This document shows, piece after piece, positions 1 to 7,332 of a stretch of DNA of 64,000 nt. This DNA is from an uncultured Geobacteraceae bacterium (GTDB taxonomy: Bacteria > Desulfobacterota > Desulfuromonadia > Geobacterales > Pseudopelobacteraceae). How positions within the stretch are numbered: the stretch's first letter is position 1; every line of letters starts with the position of its first letter. The notes below the pieces were generated by a model. The model did no database searches and was not told where the DNA came from. It saw nothing but the letters and a program-made list of their open reading frames with translations. The stretch covers positions 1-64,000 of the forward strand of contig CAJAFV010000062.1 of NCBI GenBank assembly GCA_903939115.1, read 5' to 3'. The position numbers and the translations under genes were made by a program.

Positions 1-126
1 ACCCTTGCTGTTCGGCTAACGGTTCCCACCATCAGGGCCCGTAGAGGACTTTCACCTCCAAGTCACCAATCAACCACCATAGCTGATTGGATGGCGCTTA
101 CGCGCCACGCGCCATACCTGGCGCAC
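1..126 (-). mobile_element. Group II intron, 5' end only (runs off the left edge)
   Basis: Read on the minus strand, the element begins at 126 with GTGCGCC, matching the group II intron 5' consensus GUGYG. It continues with blocks I recognise from bacterial group II introns: GGAGGTGAAAGTCCTCTACG at about 63-44 and GAACCGTTAGCCGAACAGCA further on. The catalytic RNA core, any reverse transcriptase and the 3' end lie outside the window. It sits directly after the T-run of a terminator hairpin (leader RNA copy E1), the insertion preference known for class C introns. Recognition is by motif memory, not by a covariance-model search. Confidence 0.75.
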
Positions 127-127
127 A

Positions 128-177
128 TAAAAAAGAGGCCAGGATGAACTATCCTGGCCTCCAGATTTCTGGTCGGC
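128..177 (-). ncRNA. Leader RNA copy E1 (mini-hairpin plus terminator)
   Basis: On the minus strand the sequence GCCGACCAGAAATCTGGAGG forms the CCAG/CTGG mini-hairpin. A strong GGCCAGGAT / ATCCTGGCC hairpin and TTTTTT follow. It is one of eleven copies in the window. The gene it controls lies beyond the left edge and is now separated from it by the group II intron. Confidence 0.85.
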
Positions 178-225
178 ACACTGTATTTGCAAAAAAAACG
201 TATATAGTCTATAAAAATTATATTT

Positions 226-254
226 TTAATAGCACTACGTGACTGCTCTGTCAA
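226..254 (-). promoter_or_regulatory. Promoter for leader E1
   Basis: On the minus strand there is TTGACA at 254-249, a 17-base spacer and TATTAA at 231-226. An AT-rich dyad, CTATAAAAA...TTTTTAATAG at plus positions 209-232, overlaps the -10 region and resembles the probable Rrf2 operators elsewhere in the window. Confidence 0.6.
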
Positions 255-294
255 GTACTTTGTTGACAACACGGTGTTGAGAAACCATGCTGAA

Positions 295-987
295 TCAAGC
301 TTGGAGAACGGGTGGCGAAGGGAGGTCAGCGTTGGAAAAGAGCGCTTCACTGATAGTTCTGTGCGGCTCAACGACAATAAAGTTGTCGCTCTGCCACGGT
401 CCGTCAATGAGTTGCTCCAGCCATAAGCTGCTACTGCTGCGAATTTCAAGCGGCAGTTCAACCAGTAACGACAGTTCCCGCGCTTCTGCGAGTCTCTCCT
501 TCTGCCGCGGGTGTCCGGTTGTCACGAACAGGATACGGTGATAGGAGTCAAGCATGGTGGCAATGACTTTACGTGCCTTGGTTTCGCCATGACGGTTGCG
601 AACCCGGTGGTATTCCGTCAGCAGCGTGCGTTCACCCTCCAGCCAGCCGCCGGTGAGGAAATAGGTTCCTTTTTCGCGTTCAAGCTCACGAGAATATTCT
701 ACGCGGGAGCCGATCAGGAGTGGAATGCAGTCATGCACTTTCGGAATAACAAGAGGTATGCCGGGTGCCTTCAGGCCGGATAGTGCGCCGCCGCAAAGGC
801 CGAAGCCGAACACGATAGCCGAGGTTCCTTCCGGAATCTCTTCGGCAAGGACGCGGACCAGTTCATCTTTAAGCCGCTCGGGCCAGCGGTGCAGTCCCAT
901 GGAGATAAAGCGAAACTGCAGGGGTGACGCCGGCTTGAGCTTGAGCAGCTCTTCTCGCATAACGTCACAGGCAATGATCAACAACAT
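295..987 (-). CDS. DUF1638 family protein
   Basis: A 230-residue protein of the DUF1638 family. The recognisable features are an N-terminal LLIIACDVMREEL strand, a GFGLCGGAL segment, and HDCIPLLIGSR followed by GTYFLTGGW. The biochemical role of the family is unknown; members are often encoded beside corrinoid or nitrogenase-like proteins. The ATG at 987 has an AAAGGAG ribosome site. It is the last gene of the minus-strand operon nifB, nifD-like, nifK-like, DUF1638, starting 47 bases after the nifK-like stop. A role in the cofactor or substrate chemistry of the nitrogenase-like enzyme is only an inference. Confidence 0.8.
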   Translation of the reverse strand: MLLIIACDVMREELLKLKPASPLQFRFISMGLHRWPERLKDELVRVLAEEIPEGTSAIVFGFGLCGGALSGLKAPGIPLVIPKVHDCIPLLIGSRVEYSRELEREKGTYFLTGGWLEGERTLLTEYHRVRNRHGETKARKVIATMLDSYHRILFVTTGHPRQKERLAEARELSLLVELPLEIRSSSSLWLEQLIDGPWQSDNFIVVEPHRTISEALFSNADLPSPPVLQA

Positions 988-1034
988 ATCACTCCTTTGT
1001 CGGCACTATTTGACTGCATGGAATCCGGCCTGCA

Positions 1035-2351
1035 TTACTGAAAGCTGTTCAGAATTATAGTGTAGATATCTTCCGCCAGGGTCAGGCCGCCATCATATCC
1101 CGCATAGGTGCGGTTGAGCACCAGGCGGTCGCTGACCGGGAGAGATATCGAGAGCGGATATCCCTGCAATTCACGGGTTATAACCTTATCCCAGGTGCTG
1201 CCCAGGATCAGCGGGCGTTCACGAAACTTCAGCCCTTTGATGACATCGCGAATGGTGCCGCCATCGGTGGTGAATATGACCGGTGACGGAATGCCGGCTA
1301 CACTGTCGTTGAATTCCGCCTCGATCTTCTCCTTATGTTCATCCGGAACCTTGTCGGTGACAAACTGGGCTTCCGGGATCAGCCCCAGATCATTGACCAG
1401 AAAGCGTGACAGACCGAGAGCAAAGCCGCTGTCGGCGATGGTGATGAAATGCCCCGGTTTGAAGCGGGTTTCAAAGAACAGGTCTGCTGCACGTTCCATG
1501 TAGTAATAATAGCGCTTCTCCTCCCGCTCGATCACCGCTTCCACCACGTCCGCATCAATACCGGCATACGCGGCGACCGCACGGAGAAAACGGCTTGATT
1601 CGGTAGCCCCGACCGGAAGCGCGGGGTATTGGAAATAAGGTGTGGCGAAGCGTTCTTCCAGATGCTTGACGGTTTTGAGGCCTAGCCAGGGGGTCAGAAG
1701 CAGATTGAACTGAGCCGATGGAATGCGTCGGACCGAGGCGATTCCCTGTCCCTGGCCGTAGATCAGATTGGGTGTCAGGCCGATCTGGCTGAGCAATCTG
1801 CCGATGGTTTCGAGAGTCGCCGCCCAAAACGGGTCCTGATAGGGAAGTACCGACCAGACGTTGACCAGGCCGGGCTGAACCTCTTCAGGATCTTCAAGTA
1901 GTTGCTCGATAAGAGCTTCCCAGAGCAGTTCATGGCCGAAGTAGTTGTTGCCCTTGAATCCGCCGGTCTCCACATGCACAATCGGGACACCGTTGTTCTT
2001 GAACTGGCGCACCACGTCGCCGGTGTCGTCACCGACAATGTCGGCGGTGCAGCCGGTTAGTACGACAAACAGGTCGCCATCCATAACTTTCAAGGAATTT
2101 TCGATAGTTTCGCGCAGTTTGTCTTCACCGCCGAAGACGATTTCATTTTCGGTCGAATTACTGCAGGGTACCGCGTGCCCTCCGGCATATCCGGAACCCT
2201 GAAAACCGTTGCCGCTGGAGAGCGCACTCCAGAGTTTTTGGCCGCACCCCGGTCCGGCATGGATGATCGGAATTGCCCGCTCGATGGCGGTAACCGACTG
2301 AAGCGCCCCCAGCGCGCACACATTACGGATCTGTTCTATGACATCTGACAT
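1035..2351 (-). CDS. Nitrogenase-like beta subunit (NifK-like), pair A
   Basis: A 438-residue member of the nitrogenase component 1 family. It has three cysteines in the places of the P-cluster ligands: C12 (RNVCALG), C36 (GPGCGQ) and C101 (TGCTADIVGDD). It lacks the N-terminal extension of true NifK and is shorter than the roughly 520 residues of Mo-nitrogenase NifK. Its ATG at 2351 overlaps the TGA of the upstream nifD-like gene (TGATG), so the two are translationally coupled and presumably form an alpha2beta2 complex. Likely an iron-sulfur reductase for a substrate other than N2; the methylthio-alkane reductase (MarDK) group is a candidate. The exact subgroup cannot be settled without a tree. 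Confidence 0.85.
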   Translation of the reverse strand: MSDVIEQIRNVCALGALQSVTAIERAIPIIHAGPGCGQKLWSALSSGNGFQGSGYAGGHAVPCSNSTENEIVFGGEDKLRETIENSLKVMDGDLFVVLTGCTADIVGDDTGDVVRQFKNNGVPIVHVETGGFKGNNYFGHELLWEALIEQLLEDPEEVQPGLVNVWSVLPYQDPFWAATLETIGRLLSQIGLTPNLIYGQGQGIASVRRIPSAQFNLLLTPWLGLKTVKHLEERFATPYFQYPALPVGATESSRFLRAVAAYAGIDADVVEAVIEREEKRYYYYMERAADLFFETRFKPGHFITIADSGFALGLSRFLVNDLGLIPEAQFVTDKVPDEHKEKIEAEFNDSVAGIPSPVIFTTDGGTIRDVIKGLKFRERPLILGSTWDKVITRELQGYPLSISLPVSDRLVLNRTYAGYDGGLTLAEDIYTIILNSFQ

Positions 2352-3826
2352 CAGGCGGCCTCCTCTTCTGCTAGAAAATGATACGGATTCTGCTCGAACC
2401 ACCAATCCTGATAGGGGAGGCGAACCCGCCGGGAAAGATTGGTGACGAAGCGCCGGTTAGCCAGCGCATCAACAATTCGCCAGCCGAAATTGACCAGACC
2501 ATGATAGCCGAACGCGGTATACTCATCCATGACCGGAACGGTGACAATGCCCTGTTTAGCGGCCCAGACGGAGCTTCCCGGATGACGTGAGAAGTAAAGG
2601 TCCGGTTTCAGTTCATTCAGCAGGTTGGCAATTTCATAGTTCTGCTGCTCGCCAATGGAAAAAGGTATATCCTCGTCACGCAAAGCCATTTCGGTGGTAA
2701 TGGCCGGTTGAGCGCCATGGTCATACTGCTGATCGTAATGCCAGCTTGCACCGTAAAGAACCTTGATGCCCAGTTCATCCAGGACCCGCAGGTAGGAGAG
2801 GCTGAAGCCGGGTCCCATGCCGAGTACCGCCGTAATCCCGGACAATCTGGCGCGTATTTGGGCCAACTCCCCCTGTACCGCCTGCTTTTCCGTGCGGATC
2901 AGCTGCTCGATTTCCAGCTCTTTGCCGACGGCACGCCCCAATCCGGTTAGCCAGCTGTCCATGCCGACGCTTCCGTGAGGGGGTGAACTCTTGACATAGG
3001 GTACTCCATACTTTTCTTCCAGTGCCGTGCCGAGGTAGCTCCCCAGCGTGCCGCAGATGGTCAGGGTGGCGGCAGCTTCTGACATCCCTTCCAGTTCGGC
3101 CACGGTGGCGAAGGGGACTACAAAAACCGGTTTCAGGCCGATGCGGCCGAACAGCTCCGTGATGTAGACGCGGGCACTGCCTCGGAAATTGATGATGTTG
3201 ATCCGTTCGGGATTTTTCCGCTGCGGCGGTTTGACAATACTGCCCAGGATTGCGTGGAAGGCGGCGTCAAACCCGGTGGCCCAGACTTTGGTGCGAAAAC
3301 CTTCGCAGTGTACCGGCACGACCGGAATCGGAATTTCACCCTTCAGTTCGTCAATAATGCCCTGGACATCGTCTCCGATAATCCCCGAAGCGCATGAGGT
3401 CGTGACAAAAATCGCCTTGGGCGAAAAACGGCGGTACGCTTCACGGATACCGTCGCGCAGGCGATCGGCGCCGCCGAAGACGGTGTCGGATTCACCCATG
3501 TTGGTACTGACCATGTTGACGTTGCTGTATGCCCAGCCGCGATGGAACTGGCCGTAATGATGGGCAATGTTCTGGTATAGTGAGTCGCCCAGGCAGCCGA
3601 CCGGCGCATGGTTGACAACGGCGGCATCCAGGATGCCGGAGAGCAGGGTCTGGGCGCAACCGGAGCTGCATGAACTGGTCTGGGAAAAACTCCGCTCGCG
3701 ATTGGTTATCGAGCATCCGGGGGAGGTGCGTGCCGCCAGATCCTTTACTGAACCGCTGTAACCGGTAAGGGCTTTCAGGCGCCGTTCCCGGATCGGTACC
3801 TCTGATATTGTGGTGTTTATAGCCAT
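2351..3826 (-). CDS. Nitrogenase-like alpha subunit (NifD-like), pair A
   Basis: A 491-residue nitrogenase component 1 alpha-type protein. P-cluster-type cysteines are C57, C78 (PVGCLGD) and C145 (SCASGIIGDD). Both ligands that hold the active-site cofactor in nitrogenase are present: C258 (TICGTLGSYLGTALEEKYG), equivalent to Cys275, and H442 in FGYHG, equivalent to His442. This makes pair A the best candidate for a catalytic enzyme carrying a NifB-derived cofactor. It lies between nifB and the nifK-like gene, with an AAAGGAGC ribosome site before the ATG. Gene order resembles marBHDK, but no standard NifH sits beside it. Substrate unknown; C-S bond reduction is suggested by the context. Confidence 0.85.
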   Translation of the reverse strand: MAINTTISEVPIRERRLKALTGYSGSVKDLAARTSPGCSITNRERSFSQTSSCSSGCAQTLLSGILDAAVVNHAPVGCLGDSLYQNIAHHYGQFHRGWAYSNVNMVSTNMGESDTVFGGADRLRDGIREAYRRFSPKAIFVTTSCASGIIGDDVQGIIDELKGEIPIPVVPVHCEGFRTKVWATGFDAAFHAILGSIVKPPQRKNPERINIINFRGSARVYITELFGRIGLKPVFVVPFATVAELEGMSEAAATLTICGTLGSYLGTALEEKYGVPYVKSSPPHGSVGMDSWLTGLGRAVGKELEIEQLIRTEKQAVQGELAQIRARLSGITAVLGMGPGFSLSYLRVLDELGIKVLYGASWHYDQQYDHGAQPAITTEMALRDEDIPFSIGEQQNYEIANLLNELKPDLYFSRHPGSSVWAAKQGIVTVPVMDEYTAFGYHGLVNFGWRIVDALANRRFVTNLSRRVRLPYQDWWFEQNPYHFLAEEEAA

Positions 3827-3859
3827 GGAAGCTCCTTTATATGTTGAACTATTAAACTG

Positions 3860-4705
3860 TTATGCTACTGCACAACCTCCGCCGATGAGACCGACGGCAT
3901 CAGCGCGGCATTGCTGGCAGCCGCGGAACTGCGCAATGACCTGTTCATTGGCGGCACGCACCGATTCCAGATACTCTGGTGATGGCGGCGGCACTTCGGA
4001 AAGCTCCGCCTGGGGAATAATCGGCATGATATTCATGACGAACGCGCCGGTTTCACTCACCTTTTCCGCAATCAACGGTATCTGATCGTCATTAATGCCT
4101 GGCGTCAGCACGGTATTCACCTTGACTACCAGTCCGAGTTCCGCTGCCAGTCGAACCCCTTCAAACTGGTTTTGTATCAGTATCCGGGCACCCTCCTCGC
4201 CACGGTAATGATTTCCCTTGTAGATGACATGCCGGTATATTTTTGCGCCGACGGCCGGATCGACTGCGTTGATCGTTACCGTCAGGCTGTGCAGATTAAT
4301 ATCGGCAAGATCTTTGATCCGCTCCGGGAGCAGCAGACCATTGGTGCTCATGCAAAATAGCAGCTCCGGGAATTCATTTTTAACGAGGCTGAAGGTTTCG
4401 AAAGTTTCGTCGTTCGCCAGCGGGTCGCCGGGACCGGCGATGCCGATTACCTTGATGACTTTACCGAGCGCCTCGTCTGCCATCACATCCCGCACATGTT
4501 CCAGCGCCTGTTGTGGTGTCATGATACGGCTGGCGACTCCCGGCCTGGATTCATTGGCGCAGTCATGTTTTCGGTCACAGTAACCGCATTTAATATTGCA
4601 GCGTGGTGCAACTGCCAGATGAATACGTCCATTCTTGTGCCTGTTGCCACCGAAACAGGGGTGGCCTTGGACAACGCGATCTTTGGTGCATGATGTGGCT
4701 GCCAT
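3860..4705 (-). CDS. nifB: NifB-type radical SAM cofactor maturase
   Basis: A 281-residue NifB core without the C-terminal NifX domain. It makes the 8Fe-9S-carbide precursor (NifB-co) of nitrogenase-type cofactors. Visible are the radical SAM motif C36-x3-C40-x2-C43 (RCNIKCGYCDRKHDC), the upstream HPCFGGNRHKNGRIHLAVAP block with further cluster ligands, and a C-terminal CxxC (CQQC). I chose the ATG at 4705 because AAAGGAG precedes it; an ORF reading further upstream would cross leader RNA E2. First gene of the minus-strand operon. The stand-alone form resembles archaeal and Mar-type NifB, but whether it serves only pair A or also pair B is unknown. Confidence 0.9.
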   Translation of the reverse strand: MAATSCTKDRVVQGHPCFGGNRHKNGRIHLAVAPRCNIKCGYCDRKHDCANESRPGVASRIMTPQQALEHVRDVMADEALGKVIKVIGIAGPGDPLANDETFETFSLVKNEFPELLFCMSTNGLLLPERIKDLADINLHSLTVTINAVDPAVGAKIYRHVIYKGNHYRGEEGARILIQNQFEGVRLAAELGLVVKVNTVLTPGINDDQIPLIAEKVSETGAFVMNIMPIIPQAELSEVPPPSPEYLESVRAANEQVIAQFRGCQQCRADAVGLIGGGCAVA

Positions 4706-4724
4706 AATGTCTCCTTTAATAACG

Positions 4725-4773
4725 CAAAAAGCCGAAGGAAAATCCCTCGGCCTCCGGGTTTTCCGGTCAGCTT
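4725..4773 (-). ncRNA. Leader RNA copy E2 (upstream of nifB)
   Basis: On the minus strand: GCTGACCGGAAAACCCGG, then GAGGCCGAGGGATTTTCCTTCGGC and TTTTT. Here the mini-hairpin is CCGG/CCGG in place of CCAG/CTGG. Both sides have changed together, which supports the hairpin as real. The nifB start lies 20 bases downstream. Confidence 0.85.
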
Positions 4774-4871
4774 GCATGTTTAGTTATGTTAGCAAATGCG
4801 CTTTGTTTGTTAATTTGAAATTGCGTAGTGCCGCACTTGTCAGTCCGGCTGCAAGCATGGTGCTTCTACTG

Positions 4872-5333
4872 TCAGATGCTGTAATCAATAATATTCTGCT
4901 GTTTGTTCCGCGCTGAATCACCGAGGTTTATAAGGTCTGCCAACGTCCTGTTTTCGAGCACCGCTGCTATGGACTGCTTGACCTCGGACATTATCAGATG
5001 GATGCCGCAGCACGTTGGGTCATTACCATTTTCACAGGTAGTGTGAATATGTTCACTCAAGCATTCAAGCGGAGCAAAGTCACCTTCCAGAATCCGCACA
5101 ACGCGGGCTATGGAAATCTGACCCGGATCCACCGCGAGTCGGTACCCGCCCCCTTTGCCGATTCTGCTTTGCAGGAGCCCTCCCTTGCGTAATGAGAGAA
5201 GGAGGAATTCCAGAAATTTTTTCGGGAGTTTGTCCTCCAGTGCAATATCAGAACTCAGCATGGAGCTGTCTTTGGGTTGCTGCGCAAGTATTACCAACGC
5301 CTTGAGTGCATATTCGGTTTTTTTTGTAATCAA
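4872..5333 (-). CDS. Rrf2-family transcriptional regulator 1
   Basis: A 153-residue winged-helix regulator of the Rrf2 family (relatives IscR, CymR, NsrR). The N-terminus ITKKTEYALKALVILAQQP is typical, and IGKGGGYRLA is the wing. A cysteine group near the C-terminal third (TCENGNDPTCCG) occupies the region that binds Fe-S in IscR-type proteins. I place the start at TTG 5333, because this reading matches the start and length of paralogue 2 (6804-7265, also 153 residues); an upstream ORF extension would enter leader E3. Located just behind E3, so probably attenuated and self-controlled. In this setting a cysteine- or Fe-S-responsive regulator of sulfur genes is likely; the effector is inferred. 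Confidence 0.85.
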   Translation of the reverse strand: MITKKTEYALKALVILAQQPKDSSMLSSDIALEDKLPKKFLEFLLLSLRKGGLLQSRIGKGGGYRLAVDPGQISIARVVRILEGDFAPLECLSEHIHTTCENGNDPTCCGIHLIMSEVKQSIAAVLENRTLADLINLGDSARNKQQNIIDYSI

Positions 5334-5361
5334 TGAGCACCTGCCGTTTATGCTGAGATAC

Positions 5362-5410
5362 AAAAAAGGCCAGAGAATCAAATCCCCGGCCTCCAGTTTT
5401 CTGGTGAGCC
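5362..5410 (-). ncRNA. Leader RNA copy E3 (upstream of Rrf2 gene 1)
   Basis: On the minus strand: GGCTCACCAGAAAACTGGAG, then a GGCCGGGGATT...TCTCTGGCC hairpin followed by TTTTTT. It ends about 28 bases before the TTG start of the regulator. Confidence 0.85.
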
Positions 5411-5422
5411 ATACGTGATCAC

Positions 5423-5451
5423 TATAGTAACAAGGCGCATAGAAAAGTCAA
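5423..5451 (-). promoter_or_regulatory. Promoter for leader E3
   Basis: On the minus strand there is TTGACT at 5451-5446, a 17-base spacer and ACTATA at 5428-5423. The AT-rich stretch just upstream (about 5452-5485) contains CTATAGGCAATATAATTTTT-like sequence that may bind an Rrf2 regulator. The 347 bases between 5334 and 5680 hold only E3, E4 and their divergent promoters. Confidence 0.55.
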
Positions 5452-5554
5452 TAGAAAAATTATATTGCCTATAGTTTTTGTATTTTAAAATATTTGCTGG
5501 TATGCTCTGCTTCGAAGATACAAAATATAATATAGACAGGAAATATATTAAATA

Positions 5555-5583
5555 TTGACTTTTATGTATTCTTGTGGATTTAA
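5555..5583 (+). promoter_or_regulatory. Promoter for leader E4
   Basis: TTGACT at 5555-5560, a 17-base spacer and ATTTAA at 5578-5583. Transcription would start about 8 bases before the GACCAG core of E4. The upstream DNA (5485-5553) is very AT-rich. Confidence 0.5.
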
Positions 5584-5597
5584 TATGGCAAATGCAG

Positions 5598-5655
5598 TCT
5601 GACCAGAAAACTGGAAGCTGATATAAAGCGTGACGCTTTGTTTCGGCTTTTTTAT
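5598..5655 (+). ncRNA. Leader RNA copy E4
   Basis: GTCTGACCAGAAAACTGGAA, then a hairpin AAGCTGA...TTCGGCTT with an inner AAAGCG/CGCTTT stem and TTTTTT. It is more diverged after the mini-hairpin (GAAGC for GAGGCC), with the terminator stem rebuilt to match. It precedes the FeMo-co-binding-domain gene. Confidence 0.8.
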
Positions 5656-5680
5656 GTTTGGGTAAGAAAGGAGTGTTGCA

Positions 5681-6025
5681 ATGGATGTTAAAATTGCGGT
5701 CGCGAGCAGCGATGGTCTTACGGTAAATGAACATTTTGGGCGTGCCCGTTCATTTCATATTTATCGCCTGCATGACGAAGGGTATGATCTGCTTGAAGTG
5801 CGTGAGAATGCGCCACCGTGCGCCGGACAGGCTCATGATGATGATGCTTTGGCGCGTTCTGCGCAATTGCTTGCCGATTGTCGCGGTGTGATTGCCTCTC
5901 AGGTTGGTCCCGGGGCAATTGATGCGCTTATAACCCACAGAATTATGGCATTTACTTTGCCGGGGTCTGTTGATGAAGCGTTTGGGGCGATCATAAAAGC
6001 AAAAAGGTTTGCATACAGCAAATAA
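5681..6025 (+). CDS. NifX/NafY-type dinitrogenase cofactor-binding domain protein
   Basis: A 114-residue stand-alone domain of the Nitro_FeMo-Co family. The N-terminus VKIAVASSDGLTVNEHFG and the FHIYRL segment are characteristic. Such domains carry NifB-co or FeMo-co in nitrogenase assembly, or appear as the C-terminal part of NifB. The NifB here lacks that part, so this small protein may be its partner. An AAGGAG site precedes the ATG at 5681. It is followed 37 bases later by the DUF1847 gene, probably in one transcript behind leader E4. Confidence 0.85.
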   Translation: MDVKIAVASSDGLTVNEHFGRARSFHIYRLHDEGYDLLEVRENAPPCAGQAHDDDALARSAQLLADCRGVIASQVGPGAIDALITHRIMAFTLPGSVDEAFGAIIKAKRFAYSK

Positions 6026-6062
6026 TTCCAATTTCAAATGGTAAAGACGAAGGAGGATGGTG

Positions 6063-6725
6063 ATGGCCCAGAGTAAGGGTAAGAAAAAACTGACGTGCGG
6101 TGATTGTGTCACCACAAGTTGCAGCACGCGTAAGACGGCTTTTCCCGGATTCTGTCTGACCGAGGCGGAGGATGATGCCGTAATTGAGGAGGTGAACCGC
6201 ATCTATCGCGAAGACCCGCTGGTGTCGAAAATAACGGTAGCCGCTGCTGAGATAGAAGGGGTGTATTACGGCAGACTTACCCGGGTTGAGGAAGTGGCGG
6301 CGTTTGCCAAACGGATCGATGCCAAAAAAATCGGTATTGCCACCTGTGTTGGCCTGATTAATGAAACGAAGTCGTTCATCAAGTTTCTGGATGCACAGGG
6401 AATTTCCAGTTATACCGTTGCCTGCAAAGTCGGTGCGGTTGACAAGACGGAAATTGGTATTCCTGCAGAACACAAGATAAAGAAAGGTGAGCATGAATCT
6501 GCGTGCAATCCGGTGCTGCAGGCTCGTATTCTTGCCCGGGAGAAGACTGATCTGAACGTGATAGTTGGTCTGTGCGTCGGTCATGACTCCATGTTTATAA
6601 AATATTCCGAGGCACCTACGACATATCTGGTTGTCAAGGACCGGGTTCTCGCTCACAATCCGGTAGGGGCACTTAATTGTATCAATACCTATTACAAAAA
6701 ACTTGCTGCCGACCTTGAGCTATAA
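6063..6725 (+). CDS. DUF1847 family metal-binding protein
   Basis: A 220-residue DUF1847 protein. It has an N-terminal cysteine group (CGDCVTTSCSTRK...FCL), the GRLTRVEEVAAFAKRI block and an IGIATCVGLINE strand, and later AC and GLCVGHD segments. Function unknown. The conserved cysteines suggest metal or cluster binding. I prefer ATG 6063, which is spaced six bases from AAGGAGG, over ATG 6057, which touches it. Co-transcribed with the cofactor-binding-domain gene. Confidence 0.8.
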   Translation: MAQSKGKKKLTCGDCVTTSCSTRKTAFPGFCLTEAEDDAVIEEVNRIYREDPLVSKITVAAAEIEGVYYGRLTRVEEVAAFAKRIDAKKIGIATCVGLINETKSFIKFLDAQGISSYTVACKVGAVDKTEIGIPAEHKIKKGEHESACNPVLQARILAREKTDLNVIVGLCVGHDSMFIKYSEAPTTYLVVKDRVLAHNPVGALNCINTYYKKLAADLEL

Positions 6726-6760
6726 TGCGGAAAATAATTTGTAATATCGTAATTTATGCC

Positions 6761-6801
6761 TTGACAATGAAATAAACATCGTTTATCTATAGCCATAATA
6801 G
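6761..6801 (+). promoter_or_regulatory. Promoter and probable Rrf2 operator
   Basis: TTGACA at 6761-6766, a 17-base spacer and TATCTA at 6784-6789. The dyad CTATAGCCATAATAG at 6787-6801 overlaps the -10 and start site. The predicted transcript starts near 6796, only about eight bases before the ATG at 6804, so the mRNA is leaderless or nearly so. The position suggests autorepression by the Rrf2 protein. Confidence 0.65.
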
Positions 6802-6803
6802 AT

Positions 6804-7265
6804 ATGATCACTAAAAAGACTAAATACGCGCTTAAAGCGCTCAGCTACCTTGCCACGCGCCCTGCCGGAGAACTGGTTCTCATTTCTGAACTGGCGAAAG
6901 AGGAAAGCGTGCCACGAAAATTTCTTGAAGCGATTCTCGTCGCTTTGAGAAAAGGTGGAGTGCTGAAGAGTAAAATCGGCAAGGGGGGCGGCTATATGCT
7001 GGCTCTGCCGGCAGATAAAATAAGCATCGGCAAGATTGTCAGTATCCTTGAGGGCGGTTTTGCCCTGGTCGAATGTCTTAATGATAATGTCAAGGCTGTC
7101 TGTGATGAATGCGGTGATCCCGCCTGTTGCGGAACCCGTTTGGTGATGATCGATGTAAAGAAGGCCATAGACTCGGTATTTGAAGCAACTTCCCTTGCCG
7201 ACATGGTTGAACGAAGCAGCGCTGCTCAGAAGTTGAAACAAAATGTAGTCGATTACTGCATCTAA
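6804..7265 (+). CDS. Rrf2-family transcriptional regulator 2
   Basis: A 153-residue paralogue of the regulator at 4872-5333, with the same ends (ITKKTKYALKAL and a C-terminal DYC/SI). The helix-turn-helix is followed by the wing IGKGGGYMLA. The cysteine group VCDECGDPACCG could hold an Fe-S cluster or sense thiols. No ribosome site is visible before the ATG, fitting the leaderless promoter. The neighbouring cysteine synthase suggests a CymR-like task: in Firmicutes, CymR with CysK senses cysteine supply. Whether such an interaction occurs here is speculative. Confidence 0.87.
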   Translation: MITKKTKYALKALSYLATRPAGELVLISELAKEESVPRKFLEAILVALRKGGVLKSKIGKGGGYMLALPADKISIGKIVSILEGGFALVECLNDNVKAVCDECGDPACCGTRLVMIDVKKAIDSVFEATSLADMVERSSAAQKLKQNVVDYCI

Positions 7266-7283
7266 TTTTTTTTGCCATTATTA

Positions 7284-7300
7284 CCTATAAATTCTATAGG
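7284..7300 (+). promoter_or_regulatory. Perfect palindrome, probable Rrf2 operator
   Basis: CCTATAAATTCTATAGG is a perfect 6-5-6 inverted repeat between Rrf2 gene 2 and cysK. A further half site, CCTATAAAGG, lies at about 7314-7323, next to the ribosome site of cysK. It is the best single example of the CTATA-n-TATAG motif in the window. Confidence 0.65.
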
Positions 7301-7332
7301 CGATAAAATTATACCTATAAAGGAGACAGTAC

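Noticed and set aside
63-461. Open reading frame on the minus strand at the left edge
   Set aside because: It spans the group II intron end, leader E1 and its promoter, has no family features and no ribosome site.
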